Below are positions 1 through 6,881 of a stretch of 19,335 bases of DNA, in pieces. Within the stretch, counting starts at the first letter, position 1, and every line of letters starts with the position of its first letter. Source of the DNA: CAIKMD01 sp035533255 (GTDB lineage: Bacteria > Pseudomonadota > Alphaproteobacteria > ATCC43930 > CGMCC-115725); contig DATLUE010000141.1 of NCBI GenBank assembly GCA_035533255.1, forward strand, positions 1 to 19,335, in the 5' to 3' direction. A program made the position numbers and the translations under genes. The notes beneath the pieces were generated by a model that saw only the letters and a list, made by a program, of their open reading frames with translations, was not told the origin of the DNA and did no database searches.

Positions 1-69
1 AAGCGCGAAATCCTCGCGCCCGCGCCGCCGGCGGCCTGGCACGAGGTCAAGTCGATGAACGTCGCCTGA
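1..69 (+). CDS. 3' end of an unidentified protein (partial)
   Basis: Frame 1 is open from the first base to a TGA at 67-69 and gives 22 residues ending in WHEVKSMNVA. The rest of the gene lies outside the window, so no family can be assigned. The stop is 10 nt from the end of the convergent kup gene, a compact tail-to-tail spacing that favours a real gene end. The stretch is short, so chance openness in this GC-rich DNA cannot be excluded. Confidence 0.5.
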   Translation, partial: KREILAPAPPAAWHEVKSMNVA

Positions 70-79
70 GATCGAGCCG

Positions 80-1981
80 CTAAATTTCGATCTGGCCGCC
101 GAGCTCCACGACGCGGTTGCTCGGGATGCGCAGATATTCGGTCGCGCTCAGCATCGTCCTATGCATGAAGATGAACAGCCGCTTGCGCCAGGTCCAGAGC
201 GAGCCGTCGACCTTGCCGATGACCACCTTCTCGCGGCCGACGAAGAACGAGGTCTCGAGCAGATTGAAGCGGAACTGCATTAGCCGGAGCTGCGCCAGCG
301 CGCGCGGGATGTTGGGCTCGTCCATGAAGCCGTAATTGACCGCGACGGTGTGGAAATTGTGATCGAGGTGCTTCACCTCGATGCGCTGATCGTTGGGGAC
401 ATGGGGGATGTCCTTGGTTTCCGCCTTCATCAGCACCACGCGCTCGTGCAGAATCTTGTTGTGCTTCAGATTGTGCAGCAGCGCGGTCGGCACGACGCGA
501 TCGTTCGGTACCATGAACACCGCCGTGCCCGGCACGCGCATCGGCCGATCGGGCTTCAAGGTCGCGAGGAAGGTTTCGAGCGGCAGCGCCTCGCGCCAGC
601 GCTCGGCGAGCAGGGTCTCGCGGCCGCGCAGCCATGTGACCATGACGGTGAACACCACCGCCGCAACCGCCAGCGGGAACCAGCCGCCCTCGCGAATCTT
701 CATCAGATTGGCCGAGAAGAAAGCCAGGTCGATGATCAAGAAGCAGCCAAAGACCAGCACCGCCACCATCCGGTTCCAGCCGGCGACGCCGACCATGTAG
801 ATGAGCGCCAGCACGGTCGTCAGCGACATCGTGCCGGTCACGGCGATGCCGTAGGCCGAGCCGAGATTGTCCGAGCTGCGAAAGCCGAGCACCAGGGCCT
901 CGACCGCGATCAGCAGGAATAAATTGACCTTGGGCACGTAGATTTGGCCGATCTCCTGCTCCGAGGTGTGAATGATCTCGAAGCGCGGCAGGTAGCCGAG
1001 CAGCACCGCTTGGCGCGTCATCGAGAACGCGCCCGAGATCACCGCCTGCGAGGCGATCACCGTCGCCGCCATCGCCAGCGCGACCATCGGATAGAGCCCC
1101 CAGCTCGGCACCAAGAGGAAGAATGGGTTGTCGAGCGCGCTGCGATCGTGCAGTAGCAGCGCGCCTTGGCCGAAATAATTGAGCAACAGGGCGGGAAACA
1201 CATAGGACAGCCACGCGAGGCGGATCGGGCGCTTGCCGAAATGGCCCATATCGGCGTAGAGCGCCTCGGCTCCCGTCACCGCCAGCACCACCGCTCCCAG
1301 CAGGGCAAAGCCGCGCACCGGCTCGCGCAGCAGCAGCCGCAACCCGTAATAGGGGTTGAGCGCGAGCAGGATATCCGGGTCGCGCGCGATCTCGATCGCG
1401 CCCAAAAGGCCGATGACCAGAAACCACACCGCGGTGACCGGTCCGAAATAGCCGCCGACCCGCGCCGTGCCGCGGCGCTGCATCATGAACAGGACCAGCA
1501 GGATCACCATCGTCAGCGGAATGACGATCGGGTCGAAGATCGGGGTCGCGATCTTCAAGCCTTCGACTGCGCTCAGCACCGAAATCGCCGGCGTGATGAC
1601 GCCGTCGCCATAGAACAGCGACGCGCCCAAAAGGCCGCCGGCCAGAATCCACCAATGCAGTTTCGTGCCCGGCCGCGCCGTGCGCAGCGCCAGCGCGGTC
1701 AAGGCAAGGATGCCGCCCTCGCCGCGATTGTCGGCGCGCATGATCACGCCGACATATTTCAGCGTCACGATCGCGAAGAGCGCCCAGGTGATGAGCGAGA
1801 GCACGCCATAGATCGCGTAGGGCGTGATCCCGCCCAAGGCAACGAAGCACTGTTTGACGGTATAGAGCGGCGAGGTTCCGATATCGCCGTAGACAATGCC
1901 CAGCGCTCCGAGCACCAGATTCTGGCGCGCGAGCGTGCCGGAACCGGAGCTGCGATGCTCTGCAGCAGCGGTTCGCGCCAT
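80..1981 (-). CDS. kup: Kup-family low-affinity potassium/proton symporter
   Basis: 633 residues, full length for the KUP/HAK/KT family, which takes up K+ across the inner membrane, probably with protons. The family signature GALGIVYGDIGTSPLYT is at residues 25-41. About twelve hydrophobic segments follow up to roughly residue 460, then a soluble cytoplasmic tail of about 170 residues, as in Trk-type Kup of proteobacteria. The tail has the usual MVPNDRVVPTALLHNLKHNKILHERV stretch, split here as MVPNDRVVPTALLHN and LKHNKILHERV. The ATG at 1981 is preceded by a GGGAG ribosome site about 9 nt upstream. The gene is divergent from mscL, with a 210-bp shared upstream region. No frameshift or missing segment is seen. 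Confidence 0.97.
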   Translation of the reverse strand: MARTAAAEHRSSGSGTLARQNLVLGALGIVYGDIGTSPLYTVKQCFVALGGITPYAIYGVLSLITWALFAIVTLKYVGVIMRADNRGEGGILALTALALRTARPGTKLHWWILAGGLLGASLFYGDGVITPAISVLSAVEGLKIATPIFDPIVIPLTMVILLVLFMMQRRGTARVGGYFGPVTAVWFLVIGLLGAIEIARDPDILLALNPYYGLRLLLREPVRGFALLGAVVLAVTGAEALYADMGHFGKRPIRLAWLSYVFPALLLNYFGQGALLLHDRSALDNPFFLLVPSWGLYPMVALAMAATVIASQAVISGAFSMTRQAVLLGYLPRFEIIHTSEQEIGQIYVPKVNLFLLIAVEALVLGFRSSDNLGSAYGIAVTGTMSLTTVLALIYMVGVAGWNRMVAVLVFGCFLIIDLAFFSANLMKIREGGWFPLAVAAVVFTVMVTWLRGRETLLAERWREALPLETFLATLKPDRPMRVPGTAVFMVPNDRVVPTALLHNLKHNKILHERVVLMKAETKDIPHVPNDQRIEVKHLDHNFHTVAVNYGFMDEPNIPRALAQLRLMQFRFNLLETSFFVGREKVVIGKVDGSLWTWRKRLFIFMHRTMLSATEYLRIPSNRVVELGGQIEI

Positions 1982-2191
1982 GCGGCACTCCCGTGAGCAA
2001 AACGGCGCCGTCTTTAGAGCTTTCCTTGACGCGCCGCAACAAGGACCGCTTTGCCGGCCGCGCGCTGGGACGCAGTTCCATAACTGTTTGATTTTATTGA
2101 ATGTCTAAAAGCATCCCAACCACACCGGGCCTCTGCCGCGGGGGCTGGCGGCGGTGATATAGTGCCAGTTGCTCAAGGGGGGACCCAACCC

Positions 2192-2632
2192 ATGTGGAAA
2201 GAGTTTCGCGACTTCGCGATGCGCGGCAACGTCGTCGATCTGGCGGTCGGCATCATTATCGGCGCCGCGTTCGGCAAGATCGTCAGCTCCTTGGTCAATG
2301 ACGTTCTGATGCCGCCGCTGGGCGTGTTGCTTGGAAAGGTCGATTTCTCGAACCTCTTCGTCGATCTTTCCGGCAAGCATTTCGCATCGCTTGCCGAGGC
2401 CAAGGCCGCGGGCGCCGCGACCATCAATTACGGCATCTTCATCAACAACATCATCGATTTCATCATCGTCGCCTTCGCCGTTTTCTTGTTGATCCGGCAG
2501 CTAAACCGTTTTGCGCCGAAGCCGGCTGCGCCCGCGCCGGTGGCGATGAAGGAATGCGGCGATTGCAAATCGTCGATTCCGGCAGCGGCGACGCGCTGTC
2601 CGCATTGCACCTCGCAACTCCCGGCCGCGTAA
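2192..2632 (+). CDS. mscL: Large-conductance mechanosensitive channel MscL with Cys4 (zinc-ribbon-like) tail
   Basis: 146 residues. MscL forms a homopentameric inner-membrane pore that opens under membrane tension and releases solutes on osmotic downshock. The N-terminal amphipathic helix and TM1 (WKEFRDFAMRGNVVDLAVG then IIIGAAFGKIVSSLVNDVLM) are at residues 2-40, the periplasmic loop at about 41-80, and TM2 (FINNIIDFIIVAFAVFLLI) at about 83-101. The usual charged C-terminal helix of E. coli MscL is replaced by a Pro/Ala linker and a CxxC-x10-CxxC motif (C122, C125, C136, C139), the layout of a small zinc ribbon. I chose the ATG at 2192 because it gives the canonical MscL start and has a GGGGGGA ribosome site 8 nt upstream; an in-frame GTG at 2162 would add ten non-family residues. 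Zinc binding is inferred. Confidence 0.96.
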   Translation: MWKEFRDFAMRGNVVDLAVGIIIGAAFGKIVSSLVNDVLMPPLGVLLGKVDFSNLFVDLSGKHFASLAEAKAAGAATINYGIFINNIIDFIIVAFAVFLLIRQLNRFAPKPAAPAPVAMKECGDCKSSIPAAATRCPHCTSQLPAA

Positions 2633-2820
2633 GGCGCGCCGCGCCACGGCGCCGCGGCCAGCCGGCGCCGCAAAGCCGCCACGATTGCTGCGGTGCAGTG
2701 CGGCGGTCTGAAGGCAGGTCAAGCGGAAAAATCGCAGATTTCTTTGGGCCTTGCGTTATCGCATGGCGGCTGCGCGAAACTCGTCGTTTCGCATCTGCAC
2801 AAGACACCCAGGTACCCCTT

Positions 2821-2873
2821 GTCGGGCAATCGGGCGGTCAGCCACAGCGGCCGCCGCCAGTTGCCCGACTTTT
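2821..2873 (+). promoter_or_regulatory. Long-armed inverted repeat with T-run in the leader of the 93-residue secreted protein gene
   Basis: The arms GTCGGGCAA (2821-2829) and TTGCCCGAC (2861-2869) are perfectly complementary over 9 bp, and TTTT follows at 2870-2873. The 31-nt space is itself GC-rich and can fold (GGCGG against CCGCC). The element ends a few bases before the AGGAGA ribosome site (about 2879-2884) of the gene starting at 2894. It could be a leader attenuator, a stabilising 5' hairpin, or a distant terminator for mscL. The sequence alone does not decide. Confidence 0.35.
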
Positions 2874-2893
2874 GATGTCAGGAGACATGACCC

Positions 2894-3175
2894 ATGAGAA
2901 AATCGCTATTTGCCCTTGCCCTCGCCCTCACCTTGCCCGCCGGTCTTGCTCTGGCCGAGCCGCAAAACGTGATTCCGCCGTCGCAGCAGGAGGCGATGCA
3001 GCCGGGACAGGAGCAGCAATCCACCGAGACCTCGTCGTTCCAGGCCTATCGCGCGAACGTCAACCCGAACGTCGCGGTTCCGACCACCGGCGTCTACGAC
3101 CAGGGCGACGCCTATGTCGGACGGCATGGCTTCCCGCTGGAAGGCTGGAGCCAGATCAATAATCCTCCGAATTGA
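2894..3175 (+). CDS. Small secreted protein, unknown function
   Basis: 93 residues. A Sec signal peptide is clear: MRKS, a hydrophobic core FALALALTLPAG, and an ALA cleavage site near residue 21. The mature part of about 72 residues is polar and Gln/Pro/Asn-rich, with no cysteines and no motif I recognise; it ends HGFPLEGWSQINNPPN. The AGGAGA ribosome site lies about 10 nt before the ATG at 2894. An ATG at 2887 is out of frame. The gene stands alone, 261 bp after mscL and convergent with the FAH-family gene. Role: exported to the periplasm, function unknown. Confidence 0.75.
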   Translation: MRKSLFALALALTLPAGLALAEPQNVIPPSQQEAMQPGQEQQSTETSSFQAYRANVNPNVAVPTTGVYDQGDAYVGRHGFPLEGWSQINNPPN

Positions 3176-3218
3176 TCCTGCGAATTTCTGATCGTCTTCG
3201 CTGGCGATCGAGCGAGCG

Positions 3219-3243
3219 CTCGCGGCACTTCCGGCGCCGCGAG
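3219..3243. terminator. Possible hairpin terminator between convergent genes
   Basis: CTCGCGGC (3219-3226) and GCCGCGAG (3236-3243) form a perfect 8-bp GC-rich stem with a 9-nt loop. A flanking AGCG/CGCT pair can extend it across a 3-nt bulge. It sits between the stop of the small secreted protein (3175) and the end of the convergent FAH-family gene (3277). The following bases (TCTTTCC after the extended stem) are only weakly T-rich, so this is a modest terminator candidate. Confidence 0.35.
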
Positions 3244-3276
3244 TGGCGCTTCTTTCCGAAGGACAGCGTCTGCGTC

Positions 3277-4191
3277 TTATAGCGGCGTCGGATCGGCGAC
3301 GATCGGATTGCCGAGGATGCCGAGCCCGCTGATCTCGACCTCGCAACGATCGCCCGGCTTCATGCGCGTGCGGCCGGGATTGCGCGGCGAATCGTAAGGC
3401 TCCAGCACGTAGCCCGGCGGCTTCTTCAACGCGCCGGGCGTGCCCATGACGATCACGTCGCCGGGCTGCAAGGTGTAGCCGGTCGAAAGGTAATGGATCA
3501 CCTGCTCGACCGAGAACAGCATTTTGTCGAGCGTCTCGTTCTGCTTCTCGACGCCGTTAAGGCGCGTGATCACACGGTGGGTTTTGGGGTCGCCGAATTC
3601 GTCGGCGGTCATCAGCCACGGACCGAAACCGCCCGAGCGCTCGAAATTCTTGCCGAGCCCGAATTGCCGATTGTGGCCCTGGAATTCGCGCACCGAGCCT
3701 TCGTTGTAGCAGGAATAGCCGGCGACATGGCTCAAGGCGCTGGCCGGCGCGATGTGCCGGCCCGGCCTGCCGATCACCACCGCCAGCTCGCCCTCGTAAT
3801 CGAAGGTTTTGGCGATCTCGGCGGGCGGACACCACAAGGCTTCGCCGTGGCCGACGACGCTGATCGGCATGCGCTGAAAGATCTGCGGATGATCCGGCGA
3901 GGTGGTGAGGCCGGTCTCGTCGATATGCATCTGGAAATTGAGCGCCAACGCCCAGGTTGCATGCGGATCGGATATCACCGGATCGAGCTGCACCTGATCG
4001 AGGCGCAGATCGCCCTCATTGCCCTGCACCGCTTCGGCAATGCGCTTCAGCGTGCCGGCGCCCTCCTCCAGAATCTCTCTGAGGCTCGACGATAGATCGG
4101 GCAGGACGCGGCGCAGCGAGATGAACCGGCTCTGATCGACCATGACCCCGACGCCGTGCCGGTCGCCCGAACGGTATGAAATCAGCCTCAT
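3277..4191 (-). CDS. Fumarylacetoacetate hydrolase (FAH) family protein
   Basis: 304 residues. The FAH superfamily hydrolyses C-C bonds of acylpyruvates or hydrates/decarboxylates 2-oxo acids from aromatic breakdown, using Mg2+ or Mn2+. The metal-binding segment FDYEGELAVVIGR is at residues 130-142 (E133 and E135). The next family block is CYNEGSVREFQ (161-171), where family members often read NDxxxRDxQ, so both acidic positions are Glu here. GKNFE (180-184) and GDVIVMGTPG (244-253) are further FAH landmarks. The ATG at 4191 has a strong GGAGGT ribosome site about 6 nt upstream. The gene lies 37 bp downstream of the CoxL-like gene on the same strand, so co-transcription is likely. The substrate is unknown. 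Confidence 0.9.
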   Translation of the reverse strand: MRLISYRSGDRHGVGVMVDQSRFISLRRVLPDLSSSLREILEEGAGTLKRIAEAVQGNEGDLRLDQVQLDPVISDPHATWALALNFQMHIDETGLTTSPDHPQIFQRMPISVVGHGEALWCPPAEIAKTFDYEGELAVVIGRPGRHIAPASALSHVAGYSCYNEGSVREFQGHNRQFGLGKNFERSGGFGPWLMTADEFGDPKTHRVITRLNGVEKQNETLDKMLFSVEQVIHYLSTGYTLQPGDVIVMGTPGALKKPPGYVLEPYDSPRNPGRTRMKPGDRCEVEISGLGILGNPIVADPTPL

Positions 4192-4228
4192 GTCTTACCT
4201 CCGCTGGCTGCTCGGCGTGGGTCAGGCG

Positions 4229-6568
4229 TTACGCGGCTGCGCGCTTGGCCTGCGCCGCCTGCAGCGCGCGCCACACTTTCTCGGGCGTACAGGGCATCTG
4301 GACATAGGACGCGCCCGCCTGCGCCAAGGCGTCGTTGATCGCGTTCATCATCGCGGCCAAGCCGCCGACCGTGCCGGCCTCGCCACCGCCTTTGACGCCC
4401 AGCGGGTTGGTCTTCGCCAACACCTCGTTGGTTTCCATCTCGATGGTGCAGAGATCGGTGGCGCGCGGCATCGCGTAATCCATGAACGAGCCCGCCATTA
4501 CCTGCCCCGACTGGGGATCGAAGGTCAGATCCTCCATCAGCGCCTGGCCGATGCCCTGGGCGATGCCGCCATGCATCTGGCCCTCGAGCAGCAGCGGGTT
4601 GATCACGCGGCCGCAATCGTCGACCGCGACATAGCGCACCATTTCGATGGCGCCGGTCGCCGTGTCGATCTCGACCTCGCAGATATGGCAGCCATTGGGA
4701 TAGGTCGGCGCGCCGCCATCATAGGTTCCGGTCTCGAACAGGCCTTGCTCGGTGCCGCGCGGCAGCCGGCCGGGCAGGAACGAGGTCTTGGCCACGTCGA
4801 TGAGGCCGATCGCCTTGTCGGTGCCGGCGACGGAATATTTGCCGCCGGCGAATACGAGATCGGCCTCGGCGGCTTCCAGCAGATGCGCGGCGATCGTCTT
4901 GCCGCGCGCGATCACCTTGTCGGCGGCGAGCACCAGCGCCGAGCCGCCGCAGGCGGTCGAGCGCGAGCCGAACGTGCCGGTGCCGGTTAGTACCTCGTCG
5001 GTGTCGCCGTTGCGGAAGCGGACCTTGTCGGGATCGATGCCGAGCTTGTCGCACAGGATCTGCTTGAAGGTCGTGGCGTGACCCTGGCCGTGGTCGTGGG
5101 TGCCCATCAAGAGGGTCAGGGTGCCGGTCGGATCGAAGCGGATCTCGGCATGCTCCAGCATCCCGCCGGCGGTGCCCTCGATCGTGTTGGTGACGCCGAT
5201 GCCGCGCAGCTTGCCGCGGGTGCGCGACTCCGCGCGCCGCGCGGGAAAGCCGGCATAATCCGCGAGCTTCAGCCCGTCGGCGAGATTCTTGCCGAAATCG
5301 CCGCTGTCGAGCACGAAGGTCAGCCCGGTCTTATAGGGCGCGGCGATCGGCGGAATGGTGTTGCGCCGGCGCAGCTCGGCGGGATCGAGGCTCAGCTTGC
5401 GCGCGGCGAGATCGATCATGGTCTCGATGACATAGGATGCCTCGGGCCGGCCGGCGCCGCGGTAATGGCCGGTCAGCATGGTGTTCGTCAGCACGCCCAG
5501 CACCTCGCAGTAAAGCGCCGGGGTCGTATAGGTGCCGGCGAGCGAGCCGAGATTGGACAAGGGTGGGCCAGCGGCGCGGTCCGAGGTGTGATAGGCGCCG
5601 ATATTGGCGAGCGTCCTGGTGCGCAGCGCCAGGAATTTGCCATCCTTGTCGAGCGCGAGCTCGGCCTCGGTGACGTTGTCGCGCGCCTGCTCATCCGAGA
5701 GCAGGCCCTCGGAGCGCTCGGCCACCCATTTGACCGGCCGGCGCAGCAGCTTCGCCGCCACCGCGGTCAAAACATATTCCGAGCCGAGCGAGCCCTTCAT
5801 GCCGAAGCCGCCGCCGACATTTTCGCAGATCACCCGCAGCCGGGTCTCGGGCACTTTCAGCAATTGCGCGAAGATCGCGCGGCTGCGATGCGGCGCCTGC
5901 AACGTGCAGCGGATGACGAAGCGATCCTCGCGCTCGTCATATTGCGCGAGGCTGCCGCGCGGCTCCATCGAATTGGCGGTGATGCGGTTGATCACCATGC
6001 GGTGCTTGACGACGTGATCCGCCTTGGCGAAGGCGGCCTCGACCGCGGGTTTGTTGCCGACCTCGTGATAGAAGGCGACGTTGTCGGCGCAGGTATCCCA
6101 GATTTTCACCGCGCCCGGCTCGACCGCGGCGGCGGTCGCGACCAGCGCCGGCAGCGGCTCGTAATCGACCTCGATCAGCTCGGCGGCGTCCTTCGCCTGG
6201 TTGAGGGTCTCGGCAACGACGAAGGCGACCGGATCGCCGACATAGCGCACGGTGCCGCGCGCGAGATGCGGTTGCGCGGCGACGAAGCCGGGCGAGCCGT
6301 CGCGGCGCTTGCGTGGCATGCGCGGCACCTGCAGGCCGAGCGCGGTCACTTCCGGACTTTCCCCGGTCAGCACCAGCTTGACGCCGGGCGCCGCTTTGGC
6401 CGCGTCGGCATTGATCGAGCGGATGCGGGCATGGGCATGCGGCGAGCGCAGAAAAACCGCGCGCGCGAGGTCCAGCAGTCGGACGTCGTCGACATAGCGT
6501 CCCGCGCCGCGCAGCAGATATGGGTCTTCCTCGCGCGGTACCGGCTGTCCAACTCCAAACTGACCCAT
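4229..6568 (-). CDS. Xanthine dehydrogenase/CoxL family molybdopterin-binding subunit
   Basis: 779 residues, usual length for the large subunit of molybdenum hydroxylases (aldehyde oxidase, xanthine or CO dehydrogenase types), which hydroxylate aldehydes or N-heterocycles with oxygen from water. Visible blocks: N-terminal a/b hammerhead domain from about residue 15, MEPRGSLAQY (201-210), GGGFGMKG (252-259), HYRGAGRPE (368-376) at the position of the active-site loop, GTHDHGQGH, and GVKGGGEAG with the expected catalytic Glu at 730. The loop is not the CO-dehydrogenase AYxCSFR form, so CO oxidation is unlikely. The ATG at 6568 has a GGAGG site about 8 nt upstream; an upstream in-frame ATG at 6604 would add twelve unrelated residues. 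No iron-sulfur (CoxS) or FAD (CoxM) subunit is adjacent. It probably forms an operon with the FAH-family gene. Confidence 0.93.
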   Translation of the reverse strand: MGQFGVGQPVPREEDPYLLRGAGRYVDDVRLLDLARAVFLRSPHAHARIRSINADAAKAAPGVKLVLTGESPEVTALGLQVPRMPRKRRDGSPGFVAAQPHLARGTVRYVGDPVAFVVAETLNQAKDAAELIEVDYEPLPALVATAAAVEPGAVKIWDTCADNVAFYHEVGNKPAVEAAFAKADHVVKHRMVINRITANSMEPRGSLAQYDEREDRFVIRCTLQAPHRSRAIFAQLLKVPETRLRVICENVGGGFGMKGSLGSEYVLTAVAAKLLRRPVKWVAERSEGLLSDEQARDNVTEAELALDKDGKFLALRTRTLANIGAYHTSDRAAGPPLSNLGSLAGTYTTPALYCEVLGVLTNTMLTGHYRGAGRPEASYVIETMIDLAARKLSLDPAELRRRNTIPPIAAPYKTGLTFVLDSGDFGKNLADGLKLADYAGFPARRAESRTRGKLRGIGVTNTIEGTAGGMLEHAEIRFDPTGTLTLLMGTHDHGQGHATTFKQILCDKLGIDPDKVRFRNGDTDEVLTGTGTFGSRSTACGGSALVLAADKVIARGKTIAAHLLEAAEADLVFAGGKYSVAGTDKAIGLIDVAKTSFLPGRLPRGTEQGLFETGTYDGGAPTYPNGCHICEVEIDTATGAIEMVRYVAVDDCGRVINPLLLEGQMHGGIAQGIGQALMEDLTFDPQSGQVMAGSFMDYAMPRATDLCTIEMETNEVLAKTNPLGVKGGGEAGTVGGLAAMMNAINDALAQAGASYVQMPCTPEKVWRALQAAQAKRAAA

Positions 6569-6603
6569 GAAACCATCCTCCCGTCGGCAAAGCTTCTCAA
6601 ACA

Positions 6604-6623
6604 CGCCGAGTCATGCCTCGGCG
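6604..6623. promoter_or_regulatory. Inverted repeat upstream of the CoxL-like gene, possible operator
   Basis: CGCCGAG (6604-6610) and CTCGGCG (6617-6623) form a perfect 7-bp inverted repeat around a 6-nt centre, about 35 bp upstream of the ATG at 6568. The position fits an operator or a leader hairpin. Nothing else supports either role, and short GC inverted repeats are common in such DNA. Confidence 0.3.
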
Positions 6624-6709
6624 CGGGGCTGCGATCAAGGCGCGATAGCCGCGCCATTCCGGCGACCGCCGCGCCGCGCGGCGGCCGGCGTCGAATTAAG
6701 ACGCGCCCC

Positions 6710-6807
6710 AAACCGCGACACCCAAACCGCGACACCCAAACCGCGACACCTAAACCGCGACACCCAAACCGCAACACCCAAACCGCAACACCCAAACCGC
6801 AACACAT
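6710..6807. repeat. Seven-copy 14-bp tandem repeat (minisatellite)
   Basis: Seven back-to-back units of consensus AAACCGCGACACCC start at 6710, 6724, 6738, 6752, 6766, 6780 and 6794. Units 1-4 carry GCGAC and units 5-7 carry GCAAC, a clean block change that points to stepwise expansion of two variants. Unit 3 ends in T and the last unit decays to ACAT. There are no spacers, so this is not a CRISPR array. The unit has no stop codon in any of the six frames, so long spurious reading frames run through it. It lies in the divergent promoter region, 75 bp before the start of the RsbU-type gene. Confidence 0.95.
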
Positions 6808-6881
6808 GGCGCCGGCGCGCCCGAGCGACTAAGCTTTTGCGGCGCGAGCATGCGGCGACGCGATTGAGCGGAGGCGAAGGG

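Larger units (their letters stand above)
6569..6881. other. Divergent 313-bp intergenic region holding a 14-bp tandem repeat
   Basis: No gene is supported here. The region separates the CoxL-like gene (-) from the RsbU-type gene (+). It must contain at least one promoter for each direction, but I see no convincing -35/-10 pair. It holds the inverted repeat at 6604-6623 and the tandem repeat array at 6710-6807. Its + strand reading frames stay open because of composition and the stop-free repeat. Confidence 0.6.

Noticed and set aside
159..2081. 640-codon open frame on the minus strand over kup
   Set aside because: It is the -1/+1 shadow of the certain Kup frame: Arg/Ala/Gly-rich with no family motifs.
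2158..2163. TATAGT as a -10 box for mscL
   Set aside because: The hexamer is good, but nothing like TTGACA stands 16-18 bp upstream, and the start site would lie very close to the ribosome site.
2554..3162. 202-codon + strand frame between mscL and the small secreted protein
   Set aside because: It overlaps both neighbouring genes in another frame and is Arg/Pro-rich with no ribosome site. The true frames are clear.
6710..6807. CRISPR-like array
   Set aside because: Units are directly abutting 14-mers with no spacers and no cas genes nearby.
5078..6832. 584-codon + strand open frame antisense to the CoxL-like gene
   Set aside because: Composition is that of antisense GC-rich DNA (Arg/Gly/His/Gln), and its end is made of the stop-free tandem repeat. 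The CoxL-like frame has all family motifs.
6567..6881. N-terminal extension of the RsbU-like protein from ATG 6567 through the tandem repeat
   Set aside because: No ribosome site before that ATG, low-complexity Arg/Thr/Pro sequence, and a good GGAGG plus GTG start at 6882.
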